NCBI GenBank assembly: GCA_022749755.1
Contig: CM040445.1
Span: 13,661,182 to 13,725,181 of the forward strand
Reading direction: 5' to 3'
Length of the DNA stretch: 64,000 nucleotides
Source of the DNA: Azadirachta indica
Lineage: Eukaryota; Streptophyta; Magnoliopsida; Sapindales; Meliaceae
Shown here: piece by piece, positions 47,091 to 58,562 of the stretch
Numbering within the stretch: the first letter of the stretch is position 1
Layout of the letters: each line of letters starts with the position of its first letter
The notes under the pieces: generated by a model
The model's database searches: none
The model's input: only the letters and a program-made list of their open reading frames with translations
Told to the model about the DNA's origin: nothing
Position numbers and translations under genes: made by a program

Positions 47091-48100
47091 GTCCCCATAT
47101 TTTTATTAATTAATTATTCCGAATTTACCAAATTCAGCAATAAGAATGCCTTTGATTGGCTTCCCAGAAGATTTTTGTAAATAAAGTCAAGTCAACTACA
47201 ATTAGATTATTACGACCGGTCAATGCATATGACTTCTCTCGTCACACTCTGGATTTTCATGAACTAAAAAGATAATCAGTATTACGAGAAAAAATGAACC
47301 ATTTCAAGAAACAATATTTGACAAAATAATATTTTCAAATTTTCAAATTTTAATGCTAATTAAAAAGTCAATTATATAATCTTCATAGAACGAGTCTGGT
47401 CAGTAGCTATAAGCATAAAATTAAAAGCATTAGTTTATCCTAAACAATGTGAGCATTAAATTCAAGTACACGTTCTATTGCTCTTCAACAGTACAAAATG
47501 GAGGAATTGAGTGGTTGTTAAAATTATTCGGTATATTGGAACTGATGTACTTCTAAATAGGATAATTTAGAACTGATGTTATTTCTATTTAATTTTGAAA
47601 GAATAATAATTTTTCATTGACCTTCCCACTTATATTTAATATTTAATCATTTAATTAATTGTTGTATATCTAAATCCCAATTATATGGCACCTACTGCTA
47701 TCCGAAAAATCAAACTGTAAGCGTAAACATGTTAATTAGTGTACCAATAATATATAGTGAAAAAAATTTAGAAAAAAAAAAAAGCAATCAGCATCTATAG
47801 CAAACTACTCACTAACCATTTTCGTTTTCACTTAATTTTTAGCGCTTTAACCACTAGTTAAACAGAGAACCAAAAATCATAGTTTAATTCTGAGAAAAAA
47901 CTGTAAAAGAAAAATACGTCACCATACTACATGTCCAAAAATTTTTATGTGCTAAACTTCCGAATTTAGAGATATTTTGCTTAATTTTGGTAGAACGGGA
48001 GGGGAGGCATTGATAGAAAGCTTTAAGCTTAACTAAGAGCTTGTAAATATGAGTATTGTGCACTATTAAATTAATTTATGCTAGTGAAGAGGATGAGCTA
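47091..48100. other. AT-rich spacer between pseudogene E and orphan ectodomain D
   Basis: No exon, microexon or element end recognised. A D-partner kinase would be expected here and is absent. Confidence 0.5.
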
Positions 48101-48144
48101 TAATTAAGTAAAATAAGGAAAGGAATTGAAGAGGGTATGCATAC

Positions 48145-48931
48145 CAGACTTGGGACATGTGAGCGCGTCACGGCAAATACATGCAAATCGGTCTGAAGCC
48201 GGATAATTTGATCCGCATATTCCAAATGATGACATACACTTCGTACATGATTCATTGTCTGCGCGATATTCTACCTCAAACCCTCGTCTCAAAACCTCAG
48301 TCAATCTTCCCCCGGCCAAAAGATCGATATTATTACTGGGAGGTGAAAAATCAAATGGCACTTTGATAACGCTGTAACATGAGTTGCTACGATTTGGAAA
48401 CCGCCTGTCCTTGTACCCATCGATTGTGTAAAAGCCGGTTAATTTTTTATCTTCTGAGGGACAACTAAAACTGTTTTGACACTCCGGCGACAACTCAGTA
48501 CTGCAATTAAAAAATAAGTTGAGGTTTCTAACGTTTGGACCGTAACTAAAGAGATAGCGATCGATTATGGTTTCCTCGAACGTTCGAGTTGGACAAGGAT
48601 TATTGAAAAGATCATCTCCAGCGATGATCAGTTTTAGTTGAAGGAGATCTATTTTTAAAACTCGAAAATTTTGACCTCCGAATTGGATGGTAGTGTTCTG
48701 ATTGTCATGACATTTGAGCTCAAATCCTCGGCGACCACAAATCTGAGGTCTAATATTGTTTCCCCAGAAAGGATACCAGATGTCCTTGATATCCTCCCCA
48801 CAAGCGTAAGGGTGAATGCATGCCTTGTACTGCTCATCATAGTCGCTATAACATGATGGAATGAAGATCAAGATGCAGAGGATAGTGATGATTAAATGGA
48901 GAATAAGCCAGGGGAAGAGATGGTCGGTCAT
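48145..48931 (-). CDS. Orphan LRK10-like ectodomain exon D (GUB_WAK_bind/WAK_assoc)
   Basis: Open from ATG 48931. Signal peptide MTDHLFPWLILHLIITILC to about residue 28, then the wall-associated Cys pattern: CIHPYACGEDIKDIWYPFWG, ICGRRGFELKC, NPCP, FNCSTELSP, then the WAK_assoc cluster [14 protein letters not shown] and FACICRDALTC. The exon ends at 48145 with a GTATGCAT donor. No microexon or kinase lies between it and pseudogene E. If the donor is unused, translation runs to 48104 and gives a 275-aa soluble secreted protein. Closest to the gene C ectodomain. It may be an orphan left by deletion or a secreted ectodomain gene; expression data would decide. Confidence 0.65.
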
Positions 48932-48979
48932 GATTTTGCTATGTTATTTAAGTTCACGGAGAGAGAGCAAACGGACTTG

Positions 48980-49005
48980 TGTGGTTTCATTTACTTACCC
49001 GATAA
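48980..49005 (-). promoter_or_regulatory. Conserved upstream box of ectodomain D
   Basis: Minus strand TTATCGGGTAAGTAAATGAA ACC..., about 50-75 bp before the ATG. Equivalent boxes occur at 6358, 10186, 34685, 54013 and 58036, the same distance from their start codons. Confidence 0.5.
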
Positions 49006-49106
49006 TAGAAGGTAGCAAAATTTTGGAAGTGATAGTGAAGAAGACTGAAGGCACTTTCTATTTTCTAGTTTTCTAGCGCTAGAAAAATATCTATAGCTAC
49101 CGAGCG

Positions 49107-49112
49107 TTGACT
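49107..49112 (+). promoter_or_regulatory. W-box-like TTGACT upstream of ectodomain D
   Basis: TTGACTTGGACTT lies about 175 bp before the D start codon; the same phrase (TTGACTT[CG]GACTT) lies upstream of pseudogenes L (10318) and F (34818). TTGAC[CT] is the core of the W-box bound by WRKY factors. Confidence 0.4.
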
Positions 49113-49129
49113 TGGACTTCTCAAATGCC

Positions 49130-50195
49130 GCGTGAGAAACACATAAATTGTACTTCGTTATCTGCTTACCAATCTAAAAAATTTCTACCAGACATGCATT
49201 TGTTTAAGTAAATTTCTATGTCATGACTCATTTATTTTAGAAATTGTTAGACAAGTACGTTAGTAATGGTTGTACAAGTTATATTAATTAGTACTCAGTT
49301 GGTATGACTTTTCTACTAGTTAAAATGGTTTTTTAATATTAAAATTATTTTATTGTGTTATTTGGTTGTATTTAGACAAACTATCCTTTTATTCTACCCA
49401 TAGTAGAGAGATTCCTATTAAGAGTGTGGTAATTAATAACTTATGGAGGAGGCGTGAGCTCTACGATCGAACGATTAGTGTGGTGGCTTTTTAAATATTA
49501 AATTTTAGGTTTTCAAAATAGTATAAAAGGTTTTTAATCGAAGTTTCCAGACAAAAAGGTAGGTGGGGCACAGGTGAGTTACGTTGTACTGTGTACAGGC
49601 ACAATTTCAAAGGAAGAAATGGCAAAAGCAGAATGTATGGATAATATTTTAAAGGGTAATAGATATCTGGGTTTTTAAAGTCTACGTAATTAGCTATATA
49701 AGTCTTGATAATTTAAAATTTTATCTTAAAAACTCTAATCTGTTAATATACATAATAAATTTAGATGAAAAGGTGTGATTTTATAATTAGCTTCCTTTAT
49801 ATACTGCACTATGTTGGTTAACAATTTCAAGTTTCATCATTAAACTACTAATAGATTATAGATTAATCTATTCCGGTGTTAAATTTGTGATTGGATGAAT
49901 TTCACATGTTAAAAAACTTGTGGAGGAAATGGAAAATTTTAGAGCAGAGATCTAGGATTGATTTTCAACAACTTGTGCCAGAGGGAAAGCCAATACGTTT
50001 AAGCTCAAGGTTAGAAACCGAAGGTTTTGAAGTGTGCTTTTTGCTTAATCTAAAACAGAATGATTCAAAATTGACTTAATGAGTGTTCATGACTCTGAAA
50101 AGATGATAATTTTCAATAAGACTTCAGATATCCGTAAAATCAATAATCAAACCAATGAAAAGAAAAGTATGGATAACATTTATTCATAATATTTG
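49130..50195. other. Intergenic region 3' of gene C, no gene seen
   Basis: AT-rich. The last 200 bp share phrases with the 3' flanks of other copies (for example near 34940), so it probably holds the gene C 3' UTR. No other exon or element recognised. Confidence 0.5.
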
Positions 50196-53100
50196 TCATG
50201 ACAACGATGTCGTGGACGAATATATTTGCGGTCTTGAAGGATAAGATAGGAAAGGCATCGGTGGGATTTCTAAGGCTTCAAGGCTTCCTTGCAACATTTC
50301 AAGCACTGTATTGGTGGACGGCCTATCGGATGGACGAGTCTGTATACACCACAAACCCACAATAATCATCTTCTTTGCAATTTCGTTTTCCTCACTGGTT
50401 ACGACCCCAGGCCATTCAAATTCTCTGCCCTGCTCGACATGCCTGTAAATCCAATGTGGAAAACATGACTCGCTCGAATTACTTTCTCCCACATCAAGGT
50501 TTTTCCTGCATCCAACCATTTCCAGAACCATCATTCCATAGCTATAGACATCTGACTTGTGTGAAACATTCCCGAAGTTTCTGTTAAACACTTCCGGAGC
50601 AATATACCCAATAGTCCCTCTAGCCTCCATCATTGATACAATACTCTCTTTTCTAGAGCATAATTTTGCAAGCCCGAAATCAGAGATCTTAGGACAAAAG
50701 TCCTCATCAAGAAGAATGTTATGAGGTTTTATGTCGAAGTGCAAAATTCTGGTACTGCAACCACGATGCAAGTATTCAAGGCCTCTTGCTATTCCCGTAA
50801 TAATTTCGTACATTTTTTCCCATCTCAAGTGCTGCGAAGGCTTTGTAGTTTCTCCATCGTATATAAATTTTTCAAGGGATCCGTTAGGCATAAACTCATA
50901 GATAAGAGCTCGCTTTCTGCCTTCCAAACAATAGCCTAATAATTTAACAACATTAACATGGGATGTTCTACTAATGCTTACAACTTCATTGATAAATTCT
51001 TGGCCATTTCCTTTGCAAGTATTTAGGAGCTTCACTGCCACAAGACGATCATTTGGTAACTTCCCTTTGTAGACGCGGCCATAACCTCCTTGGCCAAGCT
51101 TATCTTTGAATGAGTTGGTCATTTTCTTAACATCTGAATAGATGTACCTTTTGGGAGCTAGAGGTCCATAATTTCTAATGAAGGCCTCAAGATCTTTGTT
51201 ACTCTTTGATATCTTTCCACAACAGGCCTTTAATAGAATTGATGAGATCTTCTTCCATTTGTAAATGCAAATAATTATACAGATGATAATTATAATTGTC
51301 ATTCCAAGAAATGCAGCAAAAATACCTGTCAAAATAACAAGTGACCAATCAGATGGTGGAGAAATAAATGATGTCCTTCTAGAATATTGATGGTGAAACA
51401 ACAAACAAGAAAATCTGAAAACCCAAAATCGCTCATTTTCCTGATTGGCTACCAAAAACTGATAACAAAAAGGATGAGGAAAAGAGTTAGTACTTCAGAC
51501 TGCAATTGTCTGCATTAGTTTAAGGCAATTTTGGAACAAGATTAATGCAATTTGAAACTTTCCAAGAATCAAAGTAATATCAGATTTGAAATGAAACAAC
51601 AAAACGAAGGAAATCAAGAGCATAACATAGGATTTTGCATGCCCAGCCGTGCCTAAATGCACTTCGCTAACCTAGGAAAAGAATCCACTGTATCCTCATT
51701 ACTGTCAATAAAAATTTCTAAATACTTTTTCAACAATGAAATTGTGGAGAGAATAATCAGATTATACAGAATCCTTCTCAAGCTTACCTCTCTTTGCTTT
51801 TTCTTAATTGCAGAACGAAAACATGAAACTCAAAGACAGTTCAGTTTCCAGTGTTTGATGGTTAGTTACAGAGAGAACAGAAAAACTCCACCTCACCATG
51901 TTTAGGTAACCTCTCATCTTAATTTTCAAACACTCTTACATACAAAAATTATCAACATGCTGATATTTAACTACGATGTTTTATCTTCTTCCTTTCTATT
52001 AATAATTTGATTAATTTTTATTTGCTTATTATCATAATTTACTCAACTAGTCTAAGATGAGAAATTGCAACTGTACAGATACTGATTTTTGTTTCTTTCA
52101 ATAACAAGGTTTCCCTCCAAAAATTTTCCTTGCTTTTTTATTTAGATATGAACATGCCATTAGAATCTCCGATTAGACGCATAGAGGACGAGCACACCAC
52201 AACTGATAGCTTGATGAGAATGAAGATTTTGATATTTTGAACAAGAAATGCAGTGCAACACTGAAGCAAAAGAAAAGCACAGATGAAAGAATGAGGTACT
52301 TGTAATTTACCTATGCCAAGCTTCGGTTTAAATTTCGGACTACTGCCTGTAAAAGTAATAATTCAAACCAATAATGCGTTAGCAGGGAAAAATATGTAAA
52401 TTAATTGCAGTTATATGATTGTGCAATTAATGCATTAACACTTAATTCAAACAAAGGGTTTCATGTTGCTCGAATCAGGTCAAAGTTCATATCTGAAGAC
52501 TGATTGGATCCGCATATCCAACATGAAGACAAACACGTCGTACGGGAATCATTGTCTCTACGATAATATTCTACCTCAAATCCTTGTTTCAGAACCAGAG
52601 TTAATCTTCCGGACAAGAGATCATTAATGTTAGGAGGATCAGCCTGTAGAAAGGGTATTTTGATAACTCTATTACATGAGCCCTACGATTTTCAAACAAC
52701 GAGACTCCATCGATTATGTAAAAGTCAGTTATCTGTTCTGTCTAACAACTAAATAAATTTTGAACCACCGACATCAACTAAAAATTGTACTGTAATCCAA
52801 AAATCTTTGCAAAGTAAAAAGCTTATTCTTTTTCTTTTATTTTTCCAACATTTATAATTGGCTAAAAAGAAAGGCATCCAGCAAACTATTTAATTTTAAC
52901 CATTTTTTTGGTTCTACTCAAACTTTATCGAATAAATTCATAAGAAAAACAGTGGAAGGAAAAATATGTACGCCAACACACTGTGTCCACATATTTTAGT
53001 TAGTGTGCTAAACTTCCGAATTTGGAAATATTTTGCTTAATTCTGGTACAACGGGAGGGGAGGCATTGACATAAGTTTTAAGCTTAACTAAAAGCTTGTA

Positions 53101-53975
53101 CATATGATATTCCTGACTCTTAAATTAAATTAATATAATAAGGAAAGGAATTGAAGGGTATGCATACCAGAATTAGGACATGTAAGCGAGTGAGTTTTAT
53201 GATCACGGCATATACACGCAAATTGGTCTGAAGACTGATTGGATCCGCATACTCCAAATGAAGACATACACTTCGTACATGATTCATTGTCTACACGATA
53301 TTGTACCTCAAACCCTCGTTGCAAAGCCTCAGTCAATCTTCCAGCCAAAAGATCATTAGTACTGAGAGGTAGATCAGTCTGTTGAAAAGGTACTCTAATA
53401 ACTCTGTTACATGAGTTGGTACGATTTTGAAGCCGCGACTCCCCATCGATTGTGTAAAATCCAGTTATCTCTTCACGTTCTGACGGACAACTAAAATTAT
53501 TTTGACCCACAGAGGACAATTCACCATTGCAATTGAAGAATAAGTTCAAGTATCCAATGTTTTGACTGTAACTAACCTGAGGATGCTTGATAAAGATTTC
53601 GCGGGACATTATTGCAGCTGGACAATGACTACGGAAAAGATCATCCCGAGCGATTATCATTCTTTGTTGAAGCATATTTACGGATAAAACTCTAAAAATT
53701 TGATCTCCAAATTGAATGGTAGTGTTCCGATTGTCATGACATTTGAGCTCAAATCCTTGGCGACCACAATACCGAGGTCTAATATTGTTTTCCCAGAAAG
53801 GATACCAGATGTCCTTGATATGCTCCCCACAAGCGTAAGGACGACTGCATGTTCCGTATTGGTCATCATAATAGCTATAAGATGATGGAATGGAGATCAA
53901 GATGCAGAGGATAGAGATGATTAAATGGAGAATAAGCGACGGGAAGAGATGGTTAGTCATGATGATTTTGTGCAA
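50196..53975 (-). CDS. LRK10-like receptor kinase C (intact, 657 aa)
   Basis: Exons 53168-53975, 52311-52346 and 50196-51325, all joined in phase 1, sum to 1974 nt. Signal peptide ([18 protein letters not shown]), GUB_WAK_bind Cys motifs (CSRPYACGEHIKDIWYPFW; CGRQGFELKC), WAK_assoc cluster CTKCMSSFGVCGSNQSS at about residues 235-251, stalk GSSPKFKPKLGIG (270-282), and TM 283-305. Kinase: Gly loop GQGGYG 359-364, VAVK Lys 380, αC Glu 395, HFD 477-479 (non-RD), DFG Asp 497. All catalytic residues except the HRD Arg are present. Likely a plasma-membrane Ser/Thr receptor kinase with an apoplastic carbohydrate-type ectodomain. Two ATGs (53975, and 53957 at MTNHLF); the second matches paralog starts. 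Intron 1 holds an old ectodomain fragment. Confidence 0.88.
52311..52346 (-). CDS. 36-nt stalk microexon of gene C
   Basis: Minus strand: TTTTACAG acceptor, 36 nt, GTAAATTA donor. Adds SSPKFKPKLGI between the two phase-1 Gly codons. Confidence 0.8.
   Translation of the reverse strand, partial: AVVRNLNRSLA
52495..52800 (-). pseudogene. Decayed ectodomain fragment in intron 1 of gene C
   Basis: Minus-strand remnant of the C-terminal half of an LRK ectodomain (phrases matching GRLT, FEVEYY, CWICGSNQSS-like), with deletions and stops. It sits between the gene C ectodomain exon and microexon, and is probably what remains of an older copy that was replaced or overtaken by a duplicated ectodomain exon upstream. 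Confidence 0.7.
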
Positions 53976-54012
53976 TTAAGGTCATGGAGAGACCGCAACA
54001 GGCTTCTGTTGT

Positions 54013-54036
54013 GTGGGTTTCATTTACTTATCCGAT
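54013..54036 (-). promoter_or_regulatory. Conserved upstream box of gene C
   Basis: Minus strand ATCGGATAAGTAAATGAAAC then CCAC, ending about 38 bp before the ATG at 53975. Shared with at least five other ectodomain exons at the same spacing. Could be a core-promoter or 5' UTR element. Confidence 0.5.
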
Positions 54037-54811
54037 AAGGTAATAAAATGCTGAAAGTGATGGTGAAGACCAAAGACACTTGCTAGTTTTCGACTAGGAC
54101 TTTTAATCTGAAAATTGTTGTTGAATCTTATTTATATATTTTATAAATAATAAGAATAATAGATAAAAATAATAAAATATTAGATATAGTTTATAAATAA
54201 GAATATATTGAATTTATAAAAAAAAATAAGCATTACAGTAGTAATTATAAATTAAGATAAATCTTGCAATAACAGTTATAAATTAAATTTTTAAATAATT
54301 TTTAAAATTTTTATTTTCAAATGATATAACTAAAATAATATGATAATTTATTAAAAATAATTAGTTAAATTTAAATAATTATTTCATCAAATTATTTAAA
54401 TAAATTAGAATGAAATATATTAAAAGGGACAAAATAGAAGACTCACGAATTTGCGTAGGTAGGAATCATGATTCCTTGTCCTTGGAAAAGGAATTTTGAT
54501 TCCACCTTGGAATAAGGATTTCTTAATTCTCATTCTTATATATATTTTTTTTTTTTAATTTTAACAATCAAATAAATAAACGAGGACTTTTTTCTCCCAC
54601 CATTTCTTTGACCAAACACACCCTTAATTGAGTAGAATGATTCAAAGTCTGAGCTCATGAATTTCCATGTACATGACAGTATGTTTATTTTCAATTTATC
54701 CCTAAAAGCAACAACAAAACCAAAGAAAGAGAAGTATACAATAAAATTTATTACTGATAATTTGTCATCAGAGGGATATGGTTGAAAATGTATTAGTGAT
54801 CTTGGAGTAAA

Positions 54812-57102
54812 TTATAGTAACGGCCTTGGTGGGATTTCTAAAGCTTCGAAGCTACCTTGCCACATGTCTAGCACTGTATTGATGGACGGCCTATCTGATG
54901 GACGAGGCTGTATACACCACAAACCCACAATAATCATCTTCTTTGCAATTCCGTTTTCCTCACTGGTTACAACCCCAGGCCATTCAAACTCTCTGCCCTG
55001 CTCGACATGCCTGTAAATCCAATGTGGAAAATATAACTCGCTCGAATTACTTTCTCCCGCATCAAAGTTTTTCCTGCATCCAACCATTTCCAGAACCATC
55101 ATTCCATAGCTATAGACATCTGACTTGTGTGAAACATTCCCGAAGTTTCTGCTAAACACTTCTGGAGCAATATACCCGATAGTCCCCCTAGCGTCCATCA
55201 TTGATACAATACTCTCTTTTTTAGGGCATAATTTTGCAAGCCCAAAATCAGAGATTTTCGGACAAAAATCTTCGTCTAGAAGAATGTTGTGAGGCTTTAT
55301 GTCAAAATGCAAAATCCTTGTGTTGCACCCACGATGCAAGTATTCAAGCCCTCTGGCTATTCCCACAACAATTTTATACATTCTTTCCCATCCCAAATGC
55401 TGAGGAGTCGTTAATGTATCTCCAGTGTATATGAATTTTTCAAGCGATCCATTGGGCATGAACTCATAGATCAGTGCTCTCTTGTTACCCTCTAAACAGA
55501 AACCTAATAAAGTGACAACATTAACATGAGATGTTCTACTAATGCTTGCAACTTCGTTTATAAAGTCTTGTCCGTTCCCTTTGGAAGTATTTAGGAGCTT
55601 TACTGCTACAAGACAACCGTCTGATAACTGTCCTTTGTACACACCTCCATAACCTCCTTGCCCTAGTTTATTTTTGAATGAGTTTGTAATCATCATAACA
55701 TCTGAAAAGTCGAACCTTCTGGGAGCTAGAGGACCAAAATTTCTAACGAAGGCCTCAAGATCTTGATCACTATTTGTCATCTTTCCAAATGAAGACATGG
55801 ACGAAATTGATGGGATCTCGGATCTTAGAAGGAAGAAAAATATAGATGCGATTATTATTATTCCACTTATTCCAGCACCTACTGAACCTGTAAGGACAAG
55901 TGAAAAAGTGGTGAATCAGTTGATGAGTAATAAGTGATGTCATTCCGGATACCCATGGCGAAACAATAACATAGGAAAATTTGAACTGATATTGCCCGTC
56001 TTCCTCATTTGCTAACGGAAAATTGATAACAAGAAGAAAAAAAGGTAAAAACAACTGCAGACTGCAGTTATTAGAACAGCAATAAAAGTTCGCAACTTCC
56101 AGCTATGCCTACCTGGACCCAAAAAACAAGCCAAGAAAGACTTCACCAACTCCGGAAAGAAATTCACTATGCCCATACCTTTGTTCTCAACAAAAGTTTG
56201 TACATATTTTTCCGGGAAAACAAATCAAAAAAGAAATTGTATAGAGAATTATCTGATTATGGAGAATTTAGCTAAAGAATACGCAAACCACGCAGGAAGC
56301 GTAGAAAAAGGAACTGGTAAAAGAATGAGGTAGTTCTATTACCTAAGACGATATTCCGTCTGCTGTTTGGAAGATTGCCTGTAGGGGTCATAATTCCTGC
56401 CAATAACGAGTTAGAACGGAGACAGATTTAAATTGCAGTAATATGGTTGTGCAAAATTCATGCATTAAATAACCGTCAATTCAAAGCTCCTTTCACCTTG
56501 TTATAACTATGCACTCGCACAGCGTATATGGCTGACTTGTGAGGGTTGTTTAAGTCAGATTTTTCAACTTCTTACGCAGACCTAAGAAGCTATTAATAGT
56601 TTCCTCAAATCCTATTAATCTATCCTTGATTCTGAGTAAATGGAAGAAGTTGCCTTTATAATGCTCTTCACCGTGGATCTAAACCGGCAATTAGACCACC
56701 TAGACTGTTTCTTGTCCTCTTGTTTTCAATTTCCAGACATCCAGATTTTCAGTCGTTGATTTCTTTGTCATTTATTTTAGATTCTTCAATGTTTTATTCA
56801 TTGCCATAGTGAATTCTTGGTGCCTTTTCTGTATATTTGAGGCCTTCAACTCAATATAACTCTCAATTTCAGATTTGCTTCAATCAGCTCAAAGTTCAGA
56901 TATGTATCCGACTGTCAATTGTAACTACTACACGCCTCTTTTAGCATTTTTTAATCTAAAATATGATTCTTTAATCTAAATGCCACATCCACAATATTAT
57001 AAATTATTTAGTCCTTTTTCGTTTCTAGTTGTAGTACTTAGTACTCTATTTGCCTAAACAGAGAACTCAAAGGAGTGAAACTACCGAGAACATGATATAT
57101 CA

Positions 57103-57171
<69 letters not shown>

Positions 57172-57994
57172 TAAGAAGATAAGAATAGGGATATATAATG
57201 TGAATAGCAAGTGAATGCATACCAGAAGGGCATGCACGCTTCCGAGGTTTATCACGGCAAAGACACGCAAATTGGTCTGAATACCACAAATTGGATCCGC
57301 ATATTCCAAACGAGGACAAACATGCCGAACAGGATGCATTGTCTGTCCAATACTCTACCTCAAGCCCCCGATTCAAAGCCTCAGTCAATCTTCCGGCCAA
57401 AAGATCACCAAGACCAATCAGAAGAACCGGCACTTTGATAACTCTGTTACATGAATTGCTACGATTACGAAGCCGCGAGTCGTTATCGATTGTGTAAAAG
57501 CCAGTTATCTCTCCACGTTGAAAGTGACAACTAAAATTATTTTGACCAACTGATGACAACTCATCACTGCAATCATAGTATAGGCTGATATTGCCGACGT
57601 TCCCACTGTAACTGAAGAGAGTGTTGTTGATAATGGTTTTCTGGAATGTTATGGGACAAGTATTAACCAACGGTTCAGCTCGAGCAATGGTCATTATTTG
57701 ATTAAGGCCATTGATGTCTAAAACTCGAAAGCTTTGATCTCCGAACTGAATGGCAGTGTGCTGATTATCTTGACATTTGAGCTCGAATTCTTGGCGACCG
57801 CAATACTGAGGCCTTACATTGTTTCCCCAGAAAGGATAAGGGATATCCAGAAAGTGCGGCCCACAGGATGATCGGCGACTGCATGCAAGGTACTGCTCAT
57901 CGTCCTTGCAATAGGATGATGGAATGGCAATCAAGATGCAGAGGATACTTATTACGGAATGGAGAATTAGCAAAGGGAAGAAATGGTTGTTCAT
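54812..57994 (-). CDS. LRK10-like receptor kinase B (intact, 627 aa)
   Basis: Exons 57223-57994, 56343-56378 and 54812-55887, phase 1 joins, 1884 nt in total. Signal peptide [25 protein letters not shown]_bind motifs ([30 protein letters not shown]), WAK_assoc cluster [16 protein letters not shown] with [12 protein letters not shown]. Stalk [13 protein letters not shown] (258-270) and a TM at about 275-292 ([12 protein letters not shown]). Kinase: Gly loop 345-350, VAVK Lys 366, Glu 381, HFD 463-465 (non-RD), DFG Asp 483, APE 510-512. The C-terminus ends at PPRPLL, about 14-16 residues shorter than the paralogs. The ectodomain is nearly identical to pseudogene M, and the kinase is closest to pseudogene K. 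Likely an active plasma-membrane receptor kinase; the ligand is unknown. Confidence 0.9.
56343..56378 (-). CDS. 36-nt stalk microexon of gene B
   Basis: Minus strand: CCCTACAG acceptor, 36 nt, GTAATAGA donor; adds [11 protein letters not shown]. Splicing through it keeps the 1884-nt frame. Confidence 0.8.
   Translation of the reverse strand, partial: AIFQTADGISS
57103..57169 (+). repeat. Compound (TATC)n(TA)n microsatellite
   Basis: Tetranucleotide repeat passing into a dinucleotide repeat, in intron 1 of gene B about 55 bp past the ectodomain donor. Reading through the donor gives a spurious IYIYIY tail. It occupies the same intron position as the (TG)n at 5493-5524. Confidence 0.95.
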
Positions 57995-58035
57995 GATTCT
58001 GTAGAATTAAGGTCATGGATAGAGAAATAACTTGC

Positions 58036-58059
58036 GTGGGTTTTGTTTACTTATCTGAT
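58036..58059 (-). promoter_or_regulatory. Conserved upstream box of gene B
   Basis: Minus strand ATCAGATAAGTAAACAAAAC then CCAC, ending about 41 bp before the ATG. A W-box core TTGACA lies further up at 58168. Confidence 0.5.
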
Positions 58060-58562
58060 GACATATACACTAATGCTAACAAAATTAATGGGGAGTGATG
58101 GTGAAGACCAGAGAATTGCTAGCTTTTGACTATGGAAGTGTATGCATTAGCAAAATACGCATGACTATTGACAGTTTACTTCGACTTTTCTGTTCCAAGT
58201 AATAGATTTGATCCAACAAGATTATAGACCGGGAACGAAGGCTCAAGTCTAGCAAATCGTAAATTACTTATTTCCTTCAAGTCAACCATTTTGTGTTTTG
58301 AACTGGAGGTTTTGACCTGTACCGTTAGCTCAATCAAAAAGCTAATGATTCAAAGTTGAGTTACTGTGTCGTCGGGGCAGGGATCAACCCAACCCTCTAA
58401 TTATGTAATGATCATTGTGTAACTAAGCTGAACAATTTCAGCATAAAAATTCTTTGATATTCTAAGACAGTATGGCTATTCTCAATAAAAATTCGGTTAT
58501 ACCGAAATCAATAACCAAGAAAAAGAAGGGATATTACACATAAAATTCATTTATGATAATTA

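Noticed and set aside
54943..55155. Plus-strand ORF, also seen at 50375-50587
   Set aside because: Conserved only because it is antisense to the conserved kinase C-lobe.
57134..57222. C-terminal IYIYIY tail of the gene B ectodomain frame
   Set aside because: It comes from reading past the GTATGCAT donor into the intron microsatellite.
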